DNA of 64,000 nucleotides from Malurus cyaneus samueli (Eukaryota > Chordata > Aves > Passeriformes > Maluridae): contig CM019236.1 in the NCBI GenBank assembly GCA_009741485.1, positions 53,746,381 through 53,810,380 of the forward strand, in the 5' to 3' direction. Made by a program: the position numbers and the translations under genes. The notes beneath the pieces are model-generated. The model was not told the origin of the DNA and did no database searches. It saw only the letters and a list, made by a program, of their open reading frames with translations. Positions 38,201-51,100 of this stretch are shown here, one piece after another (positions within the stretch are counted from its first letter, which is position 1; every line of letters begins with the position of its first letter).

Positions 38201-40585
38201 GGATAATTCCCTTTCAGTCAATATTCAAGATTTTCAGAACACATCCATGAATAAATATCTTTGTTATCATATATATTCATTAAATTGGTATCAACCCAAT
38301 TTTTGTTTAACATATGGAACTTAGTTTTCCTCCCCTTCCTGAACAAAACTTATTTTATATCTTCTTTCCAACTTCTGTCCAGGATTTAAATGAGGCTACA
38401 GAGTTTTGCTTTTATATACTACTTTATAAATTACAAATAAAAATTAATTTAAAAGAAAATAGCTTCTGGTTTCATTTTTTAAAAATTTTTTGTCATTGCG
38501 TAACAGCAAAATGAAAGTTATAGGATAATCCGTCAAATTAAATATAAAGGTATCTTTAAATTTCAATTTTTTTTTTTTGTTGTTTTTTGTTCAGGAGGAC
38601 TATTGAAACAAGAGTGAAAATGAGAGCAATGTTTGTAAGTGACATCAGTCTGATATTCTGGGAATGTTTTGTATTAGTTATGCTGCAATATTCACAGTGC
38701 TGTCTCAGTAACTCGCTAACTCAGTAAAAATGCCTGTTAATGTTGACTTCATTTGTGTTACTCTCAAGAGGCATTTTTATCCTAAATATGTATTAAAACA
38801 TTGATTTCAAACTCTAAGTTAAATTGTGATTCCACTGTTATCTCTTGAGAGAGGAATGTATTGCATCACACTTTATCATTTCTGGACAATTATTCTTGTA
38901 ATCATAAAGGTGAACCTGCATATCCATTACCTTTTGGCTGTGACCAGACCAGAGCAATTACCAATTTTATCAAGGTTTTATTTTGCCTTTGGTAACCGTG
39001 CAGAGCAAATTCTTATGCCATACACATATGATCCCAATTGAGAAGGGATTTATGATACTAATCATAAATCCATTTTTTTACTTGCCCTGCTGTGGGGTTA
39101 CCACACAGCTTAAAGCATCATGTGCAATATATATAATGTGTATGAATTATAAAGGTCTAGTGCAGTGTTTTATTTTCTGTTAAGTAGGTTAAAAATTATG
39201 AACTGATTTTTTAGTTACTATTGACTTTGAAATTTCTTTTAATCTGTCTGGACATGAGAATGGTGCATTTGTTTTTCTGTTTTCAGCAGGGAAAGAGGAA
39301 ACACCCGTGACAGTCTAAAAGATGTGTGCTTATACAAAAGTGGCTGTACCTCACTCTGTCAGTTTGCAATGTATCGCAGAGGTAGAAAGTAATTTTTTCA
39401 AAATCAAAGAATCAACAAGCCATACTGACCAGCAGTCATCATTTTGGGCAGATCAAGAAGCTTTTGTTCCTTGCTCTGGCCCTGATCAGTTCTTTTATCA
39501 ATCTTTGCTGTTCTTTTCCTACACATTTTTCTGTCTCACATATAAGTCTTTCAGGGAACAAAGCATGTCTGTATGCTTTGGCATAAGATAACAGCAATAA
39601 TTTAATTTCACATTTATAACAATAAAATAAGTGGCAATGTATTTAGAATAAAATCATGTGTTAATGCTTCACAGCAATGCCAGAATGAAACTGATTGAGT
39701 AATACTCCAATCATTCTGTTAACTGTGATTCTTTTTCACATAGGTTTCAATAACTGCAATGCAGAATCAGTATGGCTGATTTTATTTAAATTAATGGGTA
39801 TGTTAATTGTCTGAATGAGAAAGATAAGCAGGAGTTTTCTATTGAGAAGGAACACTTGAGCCCCTGTTACATCATAAGTTAGATGCACTGCTACACAGAT
39901 CTTAAGATCAAGTGGTTCACCTGTTCAAACTTCTTGGCTAAGGTCTGACAAGCCATTAGTTTTCTTCCTGGAACCAAGGAACATGTGTGTTTCTAATGCA
40001 TATTTTATAAATTGCTTCTAGTGGTTTTAGACTTTCATTTTTTTCAGGTTAAGTAGTACATCAATCCTCTTAGTAGGAGCTACAAGCCAAGACAGGCCAA
40101 GGTTCAGGAAAAAGAAGGTTCAGGTTTCAGGAAAAATAAAGTACTCCAAAGTAATGATTTAAAAATTACTTTACTGAATGGTTGAGCATGGCATACAACT
40201 AACAGGAAGAAAGAGTTCAATACAAATATCAAGAGAGACAAATACCCATTTAATGTATTTTTTTAATCTAGCAGGGATTTTTTAACAAATATTTCATTGA
40301 AAGTCTTCCAAAATTTGGCATGTTAAAAATATAAATAATGATCAGCCCACTAAAGAATTGTGTTAGATGTTATGCATTGGGCTGTAAGAAATAAGTGTTT
40401 CATCATACCTGCAAGAGAGAACTTCCACACAAACGTAAAGTGGAAATAATGAATTTATTTTCTGATTTGTAGCATTTCTCATTGTTTCTCAATTTGAAGC
40501 TTCAGATTGTTTTTAAGTCTTGTGGTTATATTGTCCTAAGAACAAAACCATCCACAATTGTGTCCTATGGTAGGTTTTGATGTTC
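35256..40585. other. Long unique AT-rich stretch, no gene seen
   Basis: No repeat family or exon recognised. A TA-rich low-complexity patch lies at about 36660-36705. The stretch at 37820-38260, open on both strands, is listed separately. Other frames (35850-36167 minus, 39322-39591 plus) have no recognisable domain. Confidence 0.5.
37820..38260. other. Unrecognised stretch open on both strands
   Basis: A minus-strand frame stays open for about 125 codons (38198 to 37821), and plus-strand frames at 37737-37985 and 37990-38250 are also open. Composition is more balanced than in the surrounding DNA. On the plus strand, 'cttttccttcatttcag' ending at about 38050 looks like a splice acceptor. I recognise no domain in either strand. 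It could be an old mobile-element or retrocopy remnant, an unannotated exon, or chance. Confidence 0.3.
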
Positions 40586-41046
40586 AAGTCACGGAATCGC
40601 AGACTCACAGAATATGCCAAGTTGGAAGGGATTCATGTCAAAACTCCTGGCCCTGCACAGCACCATCGCGAGGAGTCACTCCATGGAGGAGTCACTCCGA
40701 CAGGCACTCCAATCTCCTCTTGGAACTCTGTCAGATTTGGTGCTGTGACTTGGGGAGCCTGTTCAGTACCCAAACACCCACTGGGTGAAGAACATTTTCC
40801 TGATATCCAACCTAAACCTCCCCTGGTGCAACTTCAGGCCGTTCCCGCTCGGAGTTTCTGCACTGTCACCACAAGAAGGGATCAGTGCCAGCCCCTCTTC
40901 CCCTCACAGGAGCTTGTCCCTGCACTGAGGTCTCCCCTCATTCTCCTCCAGGCTGAACAGACCGAGTGCCCTCAGCCCCTCCTCAACGCTTCCCCTCACC
41001 CTTCACCCCATGGTGCCTCCTTTGGACACTCTCCAACAGCTTAATC
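40586..41046 (-). mobile_element. CR1 LINE 3'-end fragment, relatively well preserved
   Basis: The reversed tail 'cacggaatcgcagactcacagaatatgcc' leads into 'agttggaagggattcatg', 'actcctggccctgcacag', 'aactctgtcagatttggtgctgtgac', 'ggggagcctgttcagtacccaa', 'ctgggtgaagaacattttcctgatatccaacctaaacctcccctgg', 'ggctgaacagaccgagtgccctcagcccctcctcaacgcttcccctcac' and 'cctcctttggacactctccaacagctta'. This is the block order of the CR1 group common in songbirds and other neoavian birds. A near-exact 16-bp direct duplication of 'gaggagtcactccatg' type sequence sits inside at about 40670-40702. The 155-codon plus-strand frame at 40577-41044 is a shadow of the element. Confidence 0.95.
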
Positions 41047-41339
41047 TTAATTACAGCCAAATAAGGCACCATTTCCTTTAACCTTCTTTGTTTTAATTTA
41101 TTTTGGTTGTTTTAGGTACTGTTCTTAAAAAACAAAGCCTTTCTTAAGAAATCTGCAAGCATACAAAAAGTTTTTATGATAAATAAAATTTTCCACTTTT
41201 TATAATAGATAAAACTTTCCACAAAATGTCCTGAAATAATGCATTAGTGGCATTGCTAATATTTTTCATCCTATCTGCCATGTTGTTGAAATTCCATGTT
41301 GTTTAGCTAGATATAGATATATGTATTCACCCATATGTA

Positions 41340-41363
41340 TTCACATATGCATGCATATGTGAA
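41340..41363. repeat. Perfect 24-bp palindrome in TA/TG-rich patch
   Basis: The half-site TTCACATATGCA (41340-41351) is followed at once by its exact reverse complement TGCATATGTGAA (41352-41363). It lies in a low-complexity patch, which raises the odds of chance formation. Confidence 0.9.
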
Positions 41364-42429
41364 ATTGTGTGTGTGTATACATATATTATGTATGTATTAT
41401 ACATATGTCCTATTTTATTCCCAGTAAATTCTGGTTTCTCATCCATTATTAGAGATTCATCAGCAGTGATGTAAAGCAACAGACACTAATTTTTTACTAA
41501 ACCTTCTCCTGCTTTGTTCTCCATTATAACTTTGATATTTCTTGTCCCTGATCATCTGTTCTTTCCAAAGTTTTTACAGCCTCTGTCATCATCTTCTGTT
41601 GTTTTCCCCCTGCAAATCAAAATATCACGTCTGTGGGCCTTAGTGTCACTTAATATTAACAAACTTCTAGAAATACTATATATTCCTTTCAAACACTTTC
41701 AGAGCCACTTTCAACCTGACGGTCCGAGAAAAGACTGAATCAACCTACACGACTTCATTCCTTGCTTAGGCACTGTGCTTGATTCATTTGGGGTAGAGAA
41801 ACAGATGGGATCAGCTGCATTCTTCCAACAGGGCTTCTGGGGAGAGCAAAAGATGCTGCACTTTTATAGATTTCAGCAAATGATTTCTGGTGAACATCTA
41901 GCACGTGGCTTGCTCTAGGAGTCCCAGAGCAAGAGGTCAGTTGAGAACCTATCTTCTCTTTTTGCCTCCAGGCAACCAGAGCACTCTCCAGGACAGTGCT
42001 GCCAGGAATTTGGGCTCTTTGGGCTTTCTTTACCTCATGATTTTGAAAGATTTCTTATTCTCTGGAAGGTGAATAATTCTTCTGCTCTTGTTTTGTCCCT
42101 CACCCCTGACTGAACAGCATATTAATTCTGACATTGATTTTCTACATTTCTGCTCTCAGAGAGCTGACATCATTTAGTGGTTTTTTTTGTGAGAAGGCTT
42201 TTGCTGTCTCCACAGCCTCTCTGCACACCTTTGTGTGCTTTCTGCATATTTATTGTGCTTCTACACTTTAATTCTCTGATGGTAGCAAAAAGTTAAGTAG
42301 AAATGTGGCTTTGAGCCACCTTGTTTAGCAGGTTACACTTTACTTTCAGCACTTGAAGTTTGTTGCGTTTCTTCCTGTCAACAGCAACATCAAAATATTG
42401 TTCCATGTTGGAATTGGAAAGCCTATGTA

Positions 42430-42800
42430 TTTGAATCTCATATTAATTTATGGCTCTGGCAAATAACTGTGCAAAATCACTTTGTTGACTTTAACTTCTT
42501 CATTAAAATCCATTATTTTTGATAGCCTCATGCAGAAGCATTATTATGTAAATTGTGATGTAGAATTTAATGTATTAATGGATCCACTGACTGCAATGCT
42601 TCCCTGTGCAAAATGTGCTTTTTGCATCTATGTAAATGTTTAATCTCATTATTTAACCATTTGTAATATTATTAGACAACTTAAGTACAATCTAGATAAT
42701 TCTGTTTAAATTCAAATTAATTTTATTATATATAGATATGTGAAATACCTAATTATGATAATAATAAAGAATTAGTTGCTAAAGTAATTAAGTGCATTCC
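42430..42800. promoter_or_regulatory. Candidate conserved non-coding element
   Basis: A repeat-free AT-rich stretch with two identical TATGTAAAT words (42545-42553 and 42629-42637), close to POU/octamer-type sites, plus TAATTA-like cores. Proposed from texture only; no alignment was available. Confidence 0.2.
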
Positions 42801-43277
42801 AGAAACTCAGGGGCATTAGAGGATACGAAGACAAAACTAAGGTTTCTGGCTTATCCTATTCTTTGTGCACATGAGAACAAGAAGCCAGGTCTGTTGAAAC
42901 AGAATGGCTAAAAGTCATTCTACTAAATGAGGTGGTTGCTATAAAAGCTTTGTATTTGGAAATCTTCCATCCAGCCATGTTCCTGGAGATAACTGGAAAA
43001 AAAATGTTTGAGAATTTCCTTCTAGGCAGCCAAAGAGCATCCTGGGACTGATAACGGAGATGGAAAATTTGAGTAGAACCTTGCAAAGTGTTGAAAACAT
43101 TGGAGATGTTGAATGAAGCAAGAGAGATTGTCCCATATATCGTTCCTGCAGGACAACAAGGCCCATTTTTTAATGCAGTACTTCTTAAAATCTTTTCATG
43201 CTGCATGACTTACCCACAGCCTCATACCCAAAGCAAAAAAGAAAATGGAAGTACACAGAATAGGGATGTGAAGTTCA

Positions 43278-43894
43278 TGTTGTAATTTAAACCCAGTTGG
43301 AATTTAGATATCACACAGCCGCTCACTCAGCCTCTCTCCCTTGCTCCCTGCCCCGATGGAATGAGGAGGACAATCAAAAGTAGAACTTGGGGGTTGAGTT
43401 AAGAACAGTTTAATAATGAAACAAAGTAAAATGCAATAAAATGGTTAATAACAATAATAATAATAATAAAATAATAATAATAATAATAATAATAATAAAC
43501 CAGACAAACAAGTGATGCACAATGCAACTACTCACCACCCTATGACTGATTCCAGACTCCTTTTTTGAACCCAGATCTGCTGCTCCTTTGGATAACTCAC
43601 CCCAGTTTACATACTGGGCATGATATTCTATGGCGTGAAACAACCCTTTGGTCAGCTTGGGTCACTCATCCTGGCTAAGATCCTCCATTTCTCTTTTGTA
43701 CTTTTTCAGTGACAGAGCATGAGACACACACACTCACAGACACACAACAAATTGCTTGATTTAGAGTAAAACATGACTTAGTAAAACCCAAAATATAAGT
43801 GTATTGCCAACGTTATTCTCATTCTGAATCCAAACCACAGCACTGTAATAGCTACTGAGAAGAAATTAAATATAACCCAGCCAAAATCAGGACA
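43278..43894 (-). mobile_element. Solo LTR of an avian endogenous retrovirus, decayed, with microsatellite insert
   Basis: Read on the minus strand, the element starts TGTCCTGATTTTGGCTGGG at 43894 and ends 'ctgggtttaaattacaaca' near 43278, the same end types as the LTR at 536-1105. Shared internal blocks include 'ccagtttacatactgggcatgatattctatgg' (the degenerate TATA region, about 43603-43635), 'ccctttggtcagcttgggtcac' (about 43645-43667) and, at the left, the 'ccgctcactc' and 'cccgatggaatgagg' blocks with 'ggttgagttaagaacagtttaataatg', the primer-proximal end. No internal retroviral genes flank it. No clear target-site duplication was found. The ATA-type microsatellite at 43446-43499 lies inside. 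Confidence 0.82.
43446..43499 (+). repeat. (AAT)n microsatellite
   Basis: Mostly uninterrupted AAT/ATA trinucleotide repeats over about 54 bases inside the LTR. The isoleucine- and leucine-rich minus-strand frame at 43410-43643 is produced by it. Confidence 0.95.
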
Positions 43895-45083
43895 AACTGA
43901 AAAAATGTAGACAGTGAATTGTCTAGGTTCAGTGAAACTGAACCCTATTAGTAGGCCAAGTACTTTTCCAGATTACATTTTTGACACTAAGGGGAGGACA
44001 AAATTAAGGTGTGTTGTGAGGAGGTACTTTTGCCAAGGGTGTCAATTAGATGAGTGAATAGAATTTTTTTCAGAAAACAAATATAAGAAGGGTTTTTTTC
44101 CAATATTTTTTGTAAAATATGTCCTTTTCTTCATCTTTTCCACTATTACAGTGATTTGAGACCATGGAAGTACATGATTTAAATCTCAGAATGTAATCTG
44201 TTGATATTTGAAAATAGAATATTTGGCGATAGATTGAGTTGCAATATAGTTTGTCAGTTTTGGTAGTAAAGTTTGAATACATCATTAATACCTTAATATT
44301 TTTAAAATTAGCTTTAAGGAAACTGCAACACTCTTTCTTGTTTCTGATGTGTTTTTGGATTTTTTTACTTACCTTTTAATAAAGTACTGTTGATATTGTT
44401 GCTGTGGATTATAAAGATATGTGACTAATTAGTTCATCAATACATTCATAATTCTATTTGGGAATTTTCACACATGATTGACAAATTCTTATGGATAATA
44501 TCCATCAATGGCATATGAATAGCTGTTTTCAACGTAAATATTCAGATGTTTTACTTTTAAGTAAATAGATTAGTTTCTTCGGCTACATGCAAAGAGCAGC
44601 CAAAGCCCAAAGCCTGTTCATTAGAGTTTTAAGGGTGTGATGTGTTTCTCAGAAACTGACAAAGAATAAAGATTCCAATAAAATGTTTGTTTACCTACAT
44701 GTCATACATTAAATGATATGTGGAAGAGAATTTTGGAACCTCATAACAACTTCCCTAATCAGCTCCCCATTATTATTTACAGCATGAAGAAAGGGACAAA
44801 AAGTTTTTTTGGCTTGAACAAAATCTTAGTCAGAGAGAGTCAGTATTACAAGAATTTCAGGTTCTCATGTTTCTGATGTAAGCTCTATGACCCACAGTAG
44901 CTGTAAATGTTCTCATAATTTTTAGAGGTTGCTTCTGTGAGTGACCATCTCTGATAACTAAGTACATTTGTTTCCATTTGGTACTACCAGTTGAAAATGG
45001 TGGATGACTTTGCTTTTCCCTTAGCTGTACAGCCCTGACCTTGATATCAGAAATTTGGCTACATCCAAATAATTGCAAGAAAT
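43895..45083. other. Unique AT-rich DNA, no gene seen
   Basis: No repeat family or exon recognised. Frames at 44070-44285 and 44857-45078 (both minus, 71-73 codons) lack recognisable domains. Confidence 0.5.
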
Positions 45084-45133
45084 TAATCTAATCTAATCTA
45101 ATCTAATCTAATCTAATCTAATCTAATCTAATC
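45084..45133 (+). repeat. (TAATC)10 pentanucleotide microsatellite
   Basis: Ten uninterrupted copies of TAATC over 50 bases with no mismatch. Confidence 0.97.
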
Positions 45134-48100
45134 ATCTATTATAAACATTAAAATCTCTGTCAAGAGATAACACCATGTGCATGGTAAGGTCATCTTGCTC
45201 TTACTACAAATCGGGTGAAGTTGCATACGCTGGGGGCATAATACCATTATTTTTTTAGAGTACGTCTAGAGTGAGGCAGAATCCTTAGGAGAATCTACTT
45301 CCAGGCAGGTTCATTTAGAAATCTTCTTCATCCTCTTTTGACAAAGAAAATATTTTTTTCTAAGTCCAGTTAGAAGAATATTTTGATGCAAGGACACAGA
45401 GGTTATCTAGTCCTTAAAAATCTCACTAGTGTTTGATTAACATATGTTCCTTTACTTCTCCTTTCTGAAACAGAGTATCAGAACCATGTTTTTTCCTTAG
45501 TATTTTTCAAATAGTCTTTGTATTTTCTTGGTTTGACCAAGAATTTCTCTTTAGAGAGTTAATCCATGCTGGAAAAGAATTTGGTTAGTGCCACTGACTT
45601 TTGCTTCTCCTGTCTCACTGTGCAGTCCTCTTTTCACTTGAACTACTGCCTTCAGAGAGAAGCCTCCTTTGCCATCATTTCAGCTTCATTGCCTTGAAAG
45701 CATTGCGAGAGCTCACAATAAACTGAAGCCCATCCCAGAGTAACAGAGTGGTTTTTTCACATTATTTAGTCCATGACTACATTTCATACAGCTTTGCAGC
45801 AGAGCAAAAACATTATTTGTCTTGAATGGCGTGTAACAGAGGCAGAATAATATTCCTTTTTTTTTTTTCTTTTTAAATGTTACAGTGAAAGATATTGAAT
45901 TCAAAATATTTGTATTTTTGATTGATTATAGTTTCTAGAACATTCAGATTAGGGCTGTTTCTACAAAAGCCTCCTAATGGCAAAATGGAGCACAGCTTTT
46001 TGACAGGCTGGCATGAATTCAGGTTCTGTTTTAATAGCTGGTGATCCTGCCCCATACGTCAAAGAACCTGAGAAGGAGGGTAGCATAATCAAAGACACAG
46101 AGACACAGTGTTTAATTAAATTAGCAGATAGCTGTGTGTGGTGAAAGATAATTTTTAAAAGTTTGAACATATGATGGGATTGGCACAATGATGGTGGCAT
46201 AAATATCTCTAACATTTTGAGAAAAGCATTAAAAGGAACAACATTCTTTATCCCTTTAACTGTGATTATCTATACTATCTGCAGGTGTGCAGTTTCTTTG
46301 TTGTGCTAGTACGAATTTTCAAAGAAATCTTATGACCAGGGACTTCAGTACAGAGAATACTAAACTTCTCTGCACAATCATGAACTCATGAACTGTTTTT
46401 CTTTCCTCACTTTTTCAATCATACTGAGGTGGAAAAAGTCACTGTGACTTTTCTTAGGGTAAATTAGCATTCATGTTACTTGACTTCTGAGTTCATTCCT
46501 CTCAGAAGTTTTGTCCATGACAACACAATTCAGATCACGTGCAATGTCCGTATGTGCCTTCTAAGCACTATTTGACTTGAAAAACTATCCAAAATTTCAA
46601 GTTAAACAGTACATTTTTGTTGGGAGGAAGAAGTAAGGAGAGGTACAACAATTCTGAATGTGCAGCAAAGTTTATTTAAAGAAACAAAACAAAGTAAGCA
46701 AAAAAAATTTAAATCACATTTCTTGAAAAAGTAATGAATCGATAACATCAAGTATTTTTCTCAACACTTCAGCCCACACTGTTTTCTTTCAAAAACCATC
46801 CTCAAAATACAGTTCCAACACTCTGCTTAGTCTTTTGGCCCTGTCATATAGCTGCATAATTCGGTTTCCTCATCATGGTGTATCACTTTCTGGCTTGGAA
46901 TAGATAACACTTTCTCAAGCACTGTATCACACTGGGTTGATATTTTTTCACATTGCAGCTATTTCTATGTTTTTTTAATTCAGAAACTTTAAAAAAGATT
47001 ATAATATCACCTTCATCTTTTATATTCAACTACCTGTAGACCAACCCGTAATAGTAATGAAAATTGATTGACAAAAGTAACTTATTTCTATGAAAATGAG
47101 ATTAATTCTTGGTTTGAAGGTTTGGTTTAACAAAAATGAAATGCTTCCCATGTTTCAAAATGTTGTGCAAAAAATGAAATTAATTTTAATTTCAGGTTAA
47201 AAACAGTATTTTTCATTAAAAAGGGGAAACACAGTGTACAAACTTCTCATCTACTTTATCATAACCTTTTTATGTCAGAGAATATGGGGAGGAAGATTGT
47301 TCATCTTTTCAAAGAGCCAACATTTAATTTCCAGAAAACTATTAATCTGCAATTTTTCACCTGTTTCTAATCCTAATTGCATACCAGAAGACTAAATTAT
47401 TAGCTTGTGGGCAACGAGATTTTTGGTGTAGTCTGTCGCAGAAATTGTCAATTCTCTACACAAATCAAGTCCAAATAAAATCACTCAGAGAGAAAAGAAG
47501 ATATATTTTTGGATGTACTTTTAACCAGCAAATCACATGGAAATTTGTCAAGGAACACTGACATGTGGCCATTCTTTTTTCATGGTATCTGTCTGTGGGA
47601 GGATTGAAGTCCTTTGAATTGGATTTTCATGATGTGCTTTTTTGAGAAGGAAGTGGTGTCTCTGAACAGACATCTGAGCCATGGGAGAACAGTATCACTG
47701 TTCAGTATCACACACTACAGGTGTTTTTTCCAAGCATCCTTCATCTTCAGTACCTCTTGGTGATATGTCCAGAAAAATCACATTGTCTGTTTTAATTATG
47801 TTTTTTCTGTTTCTTCACTGATGGACATATCTTACCCAATTAAAAGCAAAAAAAAAAAAGCCCCATAGCAAGTTGAGCATAACCATACCTTTGGACATAA
47901 ACCTAAAATGAGGTATAAGAAAAAAACAGGAGGTAGGAGAGAGTTCAGGAATTACTTGAAAGTAGTGGTGAAAAAAAAAATATGGATATTATTATCAGGC
48001 CAACGTAAATTCAACCCCAGCCACTTTAATACAAAATACTTCGCGTGTGAGCTTCTTTCTAGAGAAAGAAACTACTAAAAGTGTCAAAACCCACTTTATT

Positions 48101-51100
48101 ATAATTTCAGTTGATACCCACTGAATTGCAATTTCATACTTGTGCCATGCAGTATAATTATAGATATTGCTAATAAAGCTCAAGCATGACAGACAATGTT
48201 GTTGTGAAAGCAGATGAAAATATGCACTTTGCATTCAACCCAAGAGCATACTACTGAGTTCTCAGGTCTGAGTCAAGGCTTTCAGGTCAAAAAACCAAAG
48301 ATTTACCAGAATACTTTGGGCAGAAAAATGAGACACAGGTTTTTACTGAACTTCCTTAAGTATAATTTCCTGTCAGAGACAGACACTATGTGAAGAAAAT
48401 TGTTTTTTTTCAATACATAGAGTTAAAAGTTAGTCTTGCCTCTGAGTTTAATCACAGGATTTTAATGTATTTACCAGAATGGGCAAGAAACTGAGATAAT
48501 GTTATCCTTGGCTGAAGAGCTCCTGCCTATTTTATGAATATTTTAGTTTAGTAAAATTATCTTCTGTTCTTGGGCATATAAAAGGTGTTATTCTTGGTAA
48601 AAGATCAATATGACCTCTACAGCAGACAAATGAAAATACCCAAGTCTCTCTGCCTATGGGAAACATGCTATGTCAGTAATGAAACAAGGGGCAGATTAAA
48701 AAAAAAAAAAAATAAAACAGAGGATTCATGTCGAATGAATATGTCATAGTAGTGACTAATTTGTGGTCTTTTGGGCTTTTTTTAAAGGATTTCATATGGA
48801 GTTGATTTCTAGGATCATTTTGAAGAGAAAAAGTTTAGCAGTCTTGAAATTATCAAGACTCTTAGAAAATATGTTGCTTGAATTGGATGTACAGCCTATA
48901 AAACTATATTGGCAGGCTATTTAAACTGGTTATTCCCAGTTAAGTCATTAGTTTTGATGATATTTCTTACAAATGTGGGAGTAATGTTTATTCTTTCAGA
49001 TGTTTTAGTGTATGCCAGGATACTTCTGATGTTATTTAGCTTTCAGATTTTATGTAGATTGTGAAGTTGAATGAAATCCAGAATTTTGGAAGTTTTCTAA
49101 TGAACTCTGGATTTTTACCTCTTTTGTAGACCACTGTAAGATGTTAAATCAGAATTTTTGTCAGAAAAGCTTCAAGTTTTTCAGAACTTCATTATCTTCT
49201 GACAGATTATTCAGAAAATTCCAATTTAATTATATTAACAGCAACAGTACTAGTGGAGCTACAAAGTCATAGGATATTACAAAATAAATTTATTTGAAAG
49301 CTTGACATTATGGATAGAGGTTGTGTTAGTGTTAGATAGTCTTGCAACTAATCTCACCACCTACATTCTTTCTAATTTTTTCATGTGTTTGACACCTGTG
49401 GGAATGGTAGGATTGTTCCATAAAAGAAAAATGAAGCAGAATTGTCCAAGTTTTTTCCTTTTTACTTGTGTTTTGGGTATATAAATTTGTATTTATGTCA
49501 GATCTGTATTTCTTCTATTTTATGGTTAAATCTGAAAATCAAAAGGCGATTTTGAAATAAATTGAAAATGAAATAATTTTCAAGGATTTACAGAGTTTTT
49601 GTTGATTTCAATAACATCCATAGTGTATCCATTAGAAAGATTTAACATGTCTTAGTAATTTTTCTCAGATACCTTAGATGTCAAAAGATACGTCTGTTAA
49701 GAAAAGAAAAATCTAAGGGTAAGTATAAAAGCGAAACATTTTATTCAGAAGATTTCTCATTTAAGCTTCTGTGTCACAGACGCATTATGAACAATATTGA
49801 TTTTTTTGACCTCAGTTGTGCAACATGAAGACTTACCCTACATTCAGCCCTATCTTAAATTTATCATAAATCTCACATCTGCCAATATTCTATATTTCAA
49901 TGTTTTGTGCACATTATCTATATTGTAAACTCTTATTAAGTGACAGAGCACTAAATTTACTACACAACAGGTTAATCTTAGCACTTCATGCATTATGAAT
50001 AGTAAAACCGTTATTGATTGTAATGAAATATTATCGCAACGGGGCTTTTTTCATTGTGGAGGGTATTTGTCCAATTGATACTGTACAGATATTTGCCAAA
50101 AGAGCCCAGACACAGGAAGCTTTCTTTACTGTATAATGAGGTTGTTCATCATAATTATGTCGTGTCAGTGCACCCGTATAGGTCAACTTGAGTTCAGAAA
50201 GATAGGATTATATTTTGTTCTGAGTGCAAGCATATGTTTAAGTGCTTCTCTCCCTTTAAAAATAATCATAGTTGTGCAACACTGTAAATAATTGCTAATC
50301 TATGATTTATTTCACCCTATAATCTAGAAAACGAGAGCTGTCACAGACAGCAATGAGTATAATGTTAAACAAACCACATTGTTTCAGTGATAGTAGTCTT
50401 AAAAATGAATGGAAAATATATTCTTCCACAATACTTTGGTCTCTATTTATATGTATTTCCTGTTATGAGTCATTAGCATTAACAAGTCTTTGCTGAAGTG
50501 GTACAAATGTGTTGCAAAGAACTGAAATATTTTCAAAAGACTCTTTTACTGCATATCATCTTCAGTCTTTCTCATAATTAATTTGAATATATTCAATTTC
50601 TTTCAAAACATGCCATGAATAGCCTCCTTTTGGCAAAAAGCTAAGAGGAATTATTTTCAATTCAGCAGACATTGTATTTTTGCATATTATCGTCATTAAC
50701 ACTGAATATAAATTACGTTCCTTTCTTGCGAGAAAAGACAATGTTTCCAGGAAGCATTTTGTCATAAATTTCTTTTTCTTGAATTAGCCAGTGTTCGTGC
50801 ATGTGGGGCTTATGTGATTGTATGTTGTGATCTGTTTAATGTGTGTCATTACTGCTCATTCCTTTCCTTGCAACAAAAAGAAGTAAATTTCACACAACAA
50901 TAAAAACAAAAAAAAAAAGATGGAAAATGATCCTAAGAAGTGATTGTGATTTAAAGCATGTTTTGCAGTACTAACAATACCTCTGTATTGTTACTCATAT
51001 GAAGAGGACAGGGAAGGCGTATAGGAAAATCTAAATTTGCTGCATTAATAAGAATAACAATAATAATAATTATGAAAAATAAGTCTTTTTAAACCATGAA

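Larger units (their letters stand above)
41047..43277. other. Unique AT-rich DNA, no gene seen
   Basis: No exon or repeat family recognised. A TA/TG-rich patch at about 41310-41405 contains the 24-bp palindrome listed separately. A candidate conserved stretch lies at 42430-42800. Confidence 0.5.

Noticed and set aside
40577..41044. 155-codon plus-strand open frame as a protein gene
   Set aside because: It lies entirely within a clear minus-strand CR1 3' end and reads the antisense of that element.
43410..43643. Apparent hydrophobic protein with isoleucine and leucine runs
   Set aside because: The runs are the translation of an AAT microsatellite within an LTR.
536..43894. The two related LTRs as the ends of one provirus
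   Set aside because: They are 42 kb apart, diverged from each other in sequence and length, and no gag, pol or env sequence lies between them.
45084..45133. Regular short repeats as a CRISPR array
   Set aside because: It is a pure 5-bp microsatellite with no spacers, in vertebrate-type DNA.
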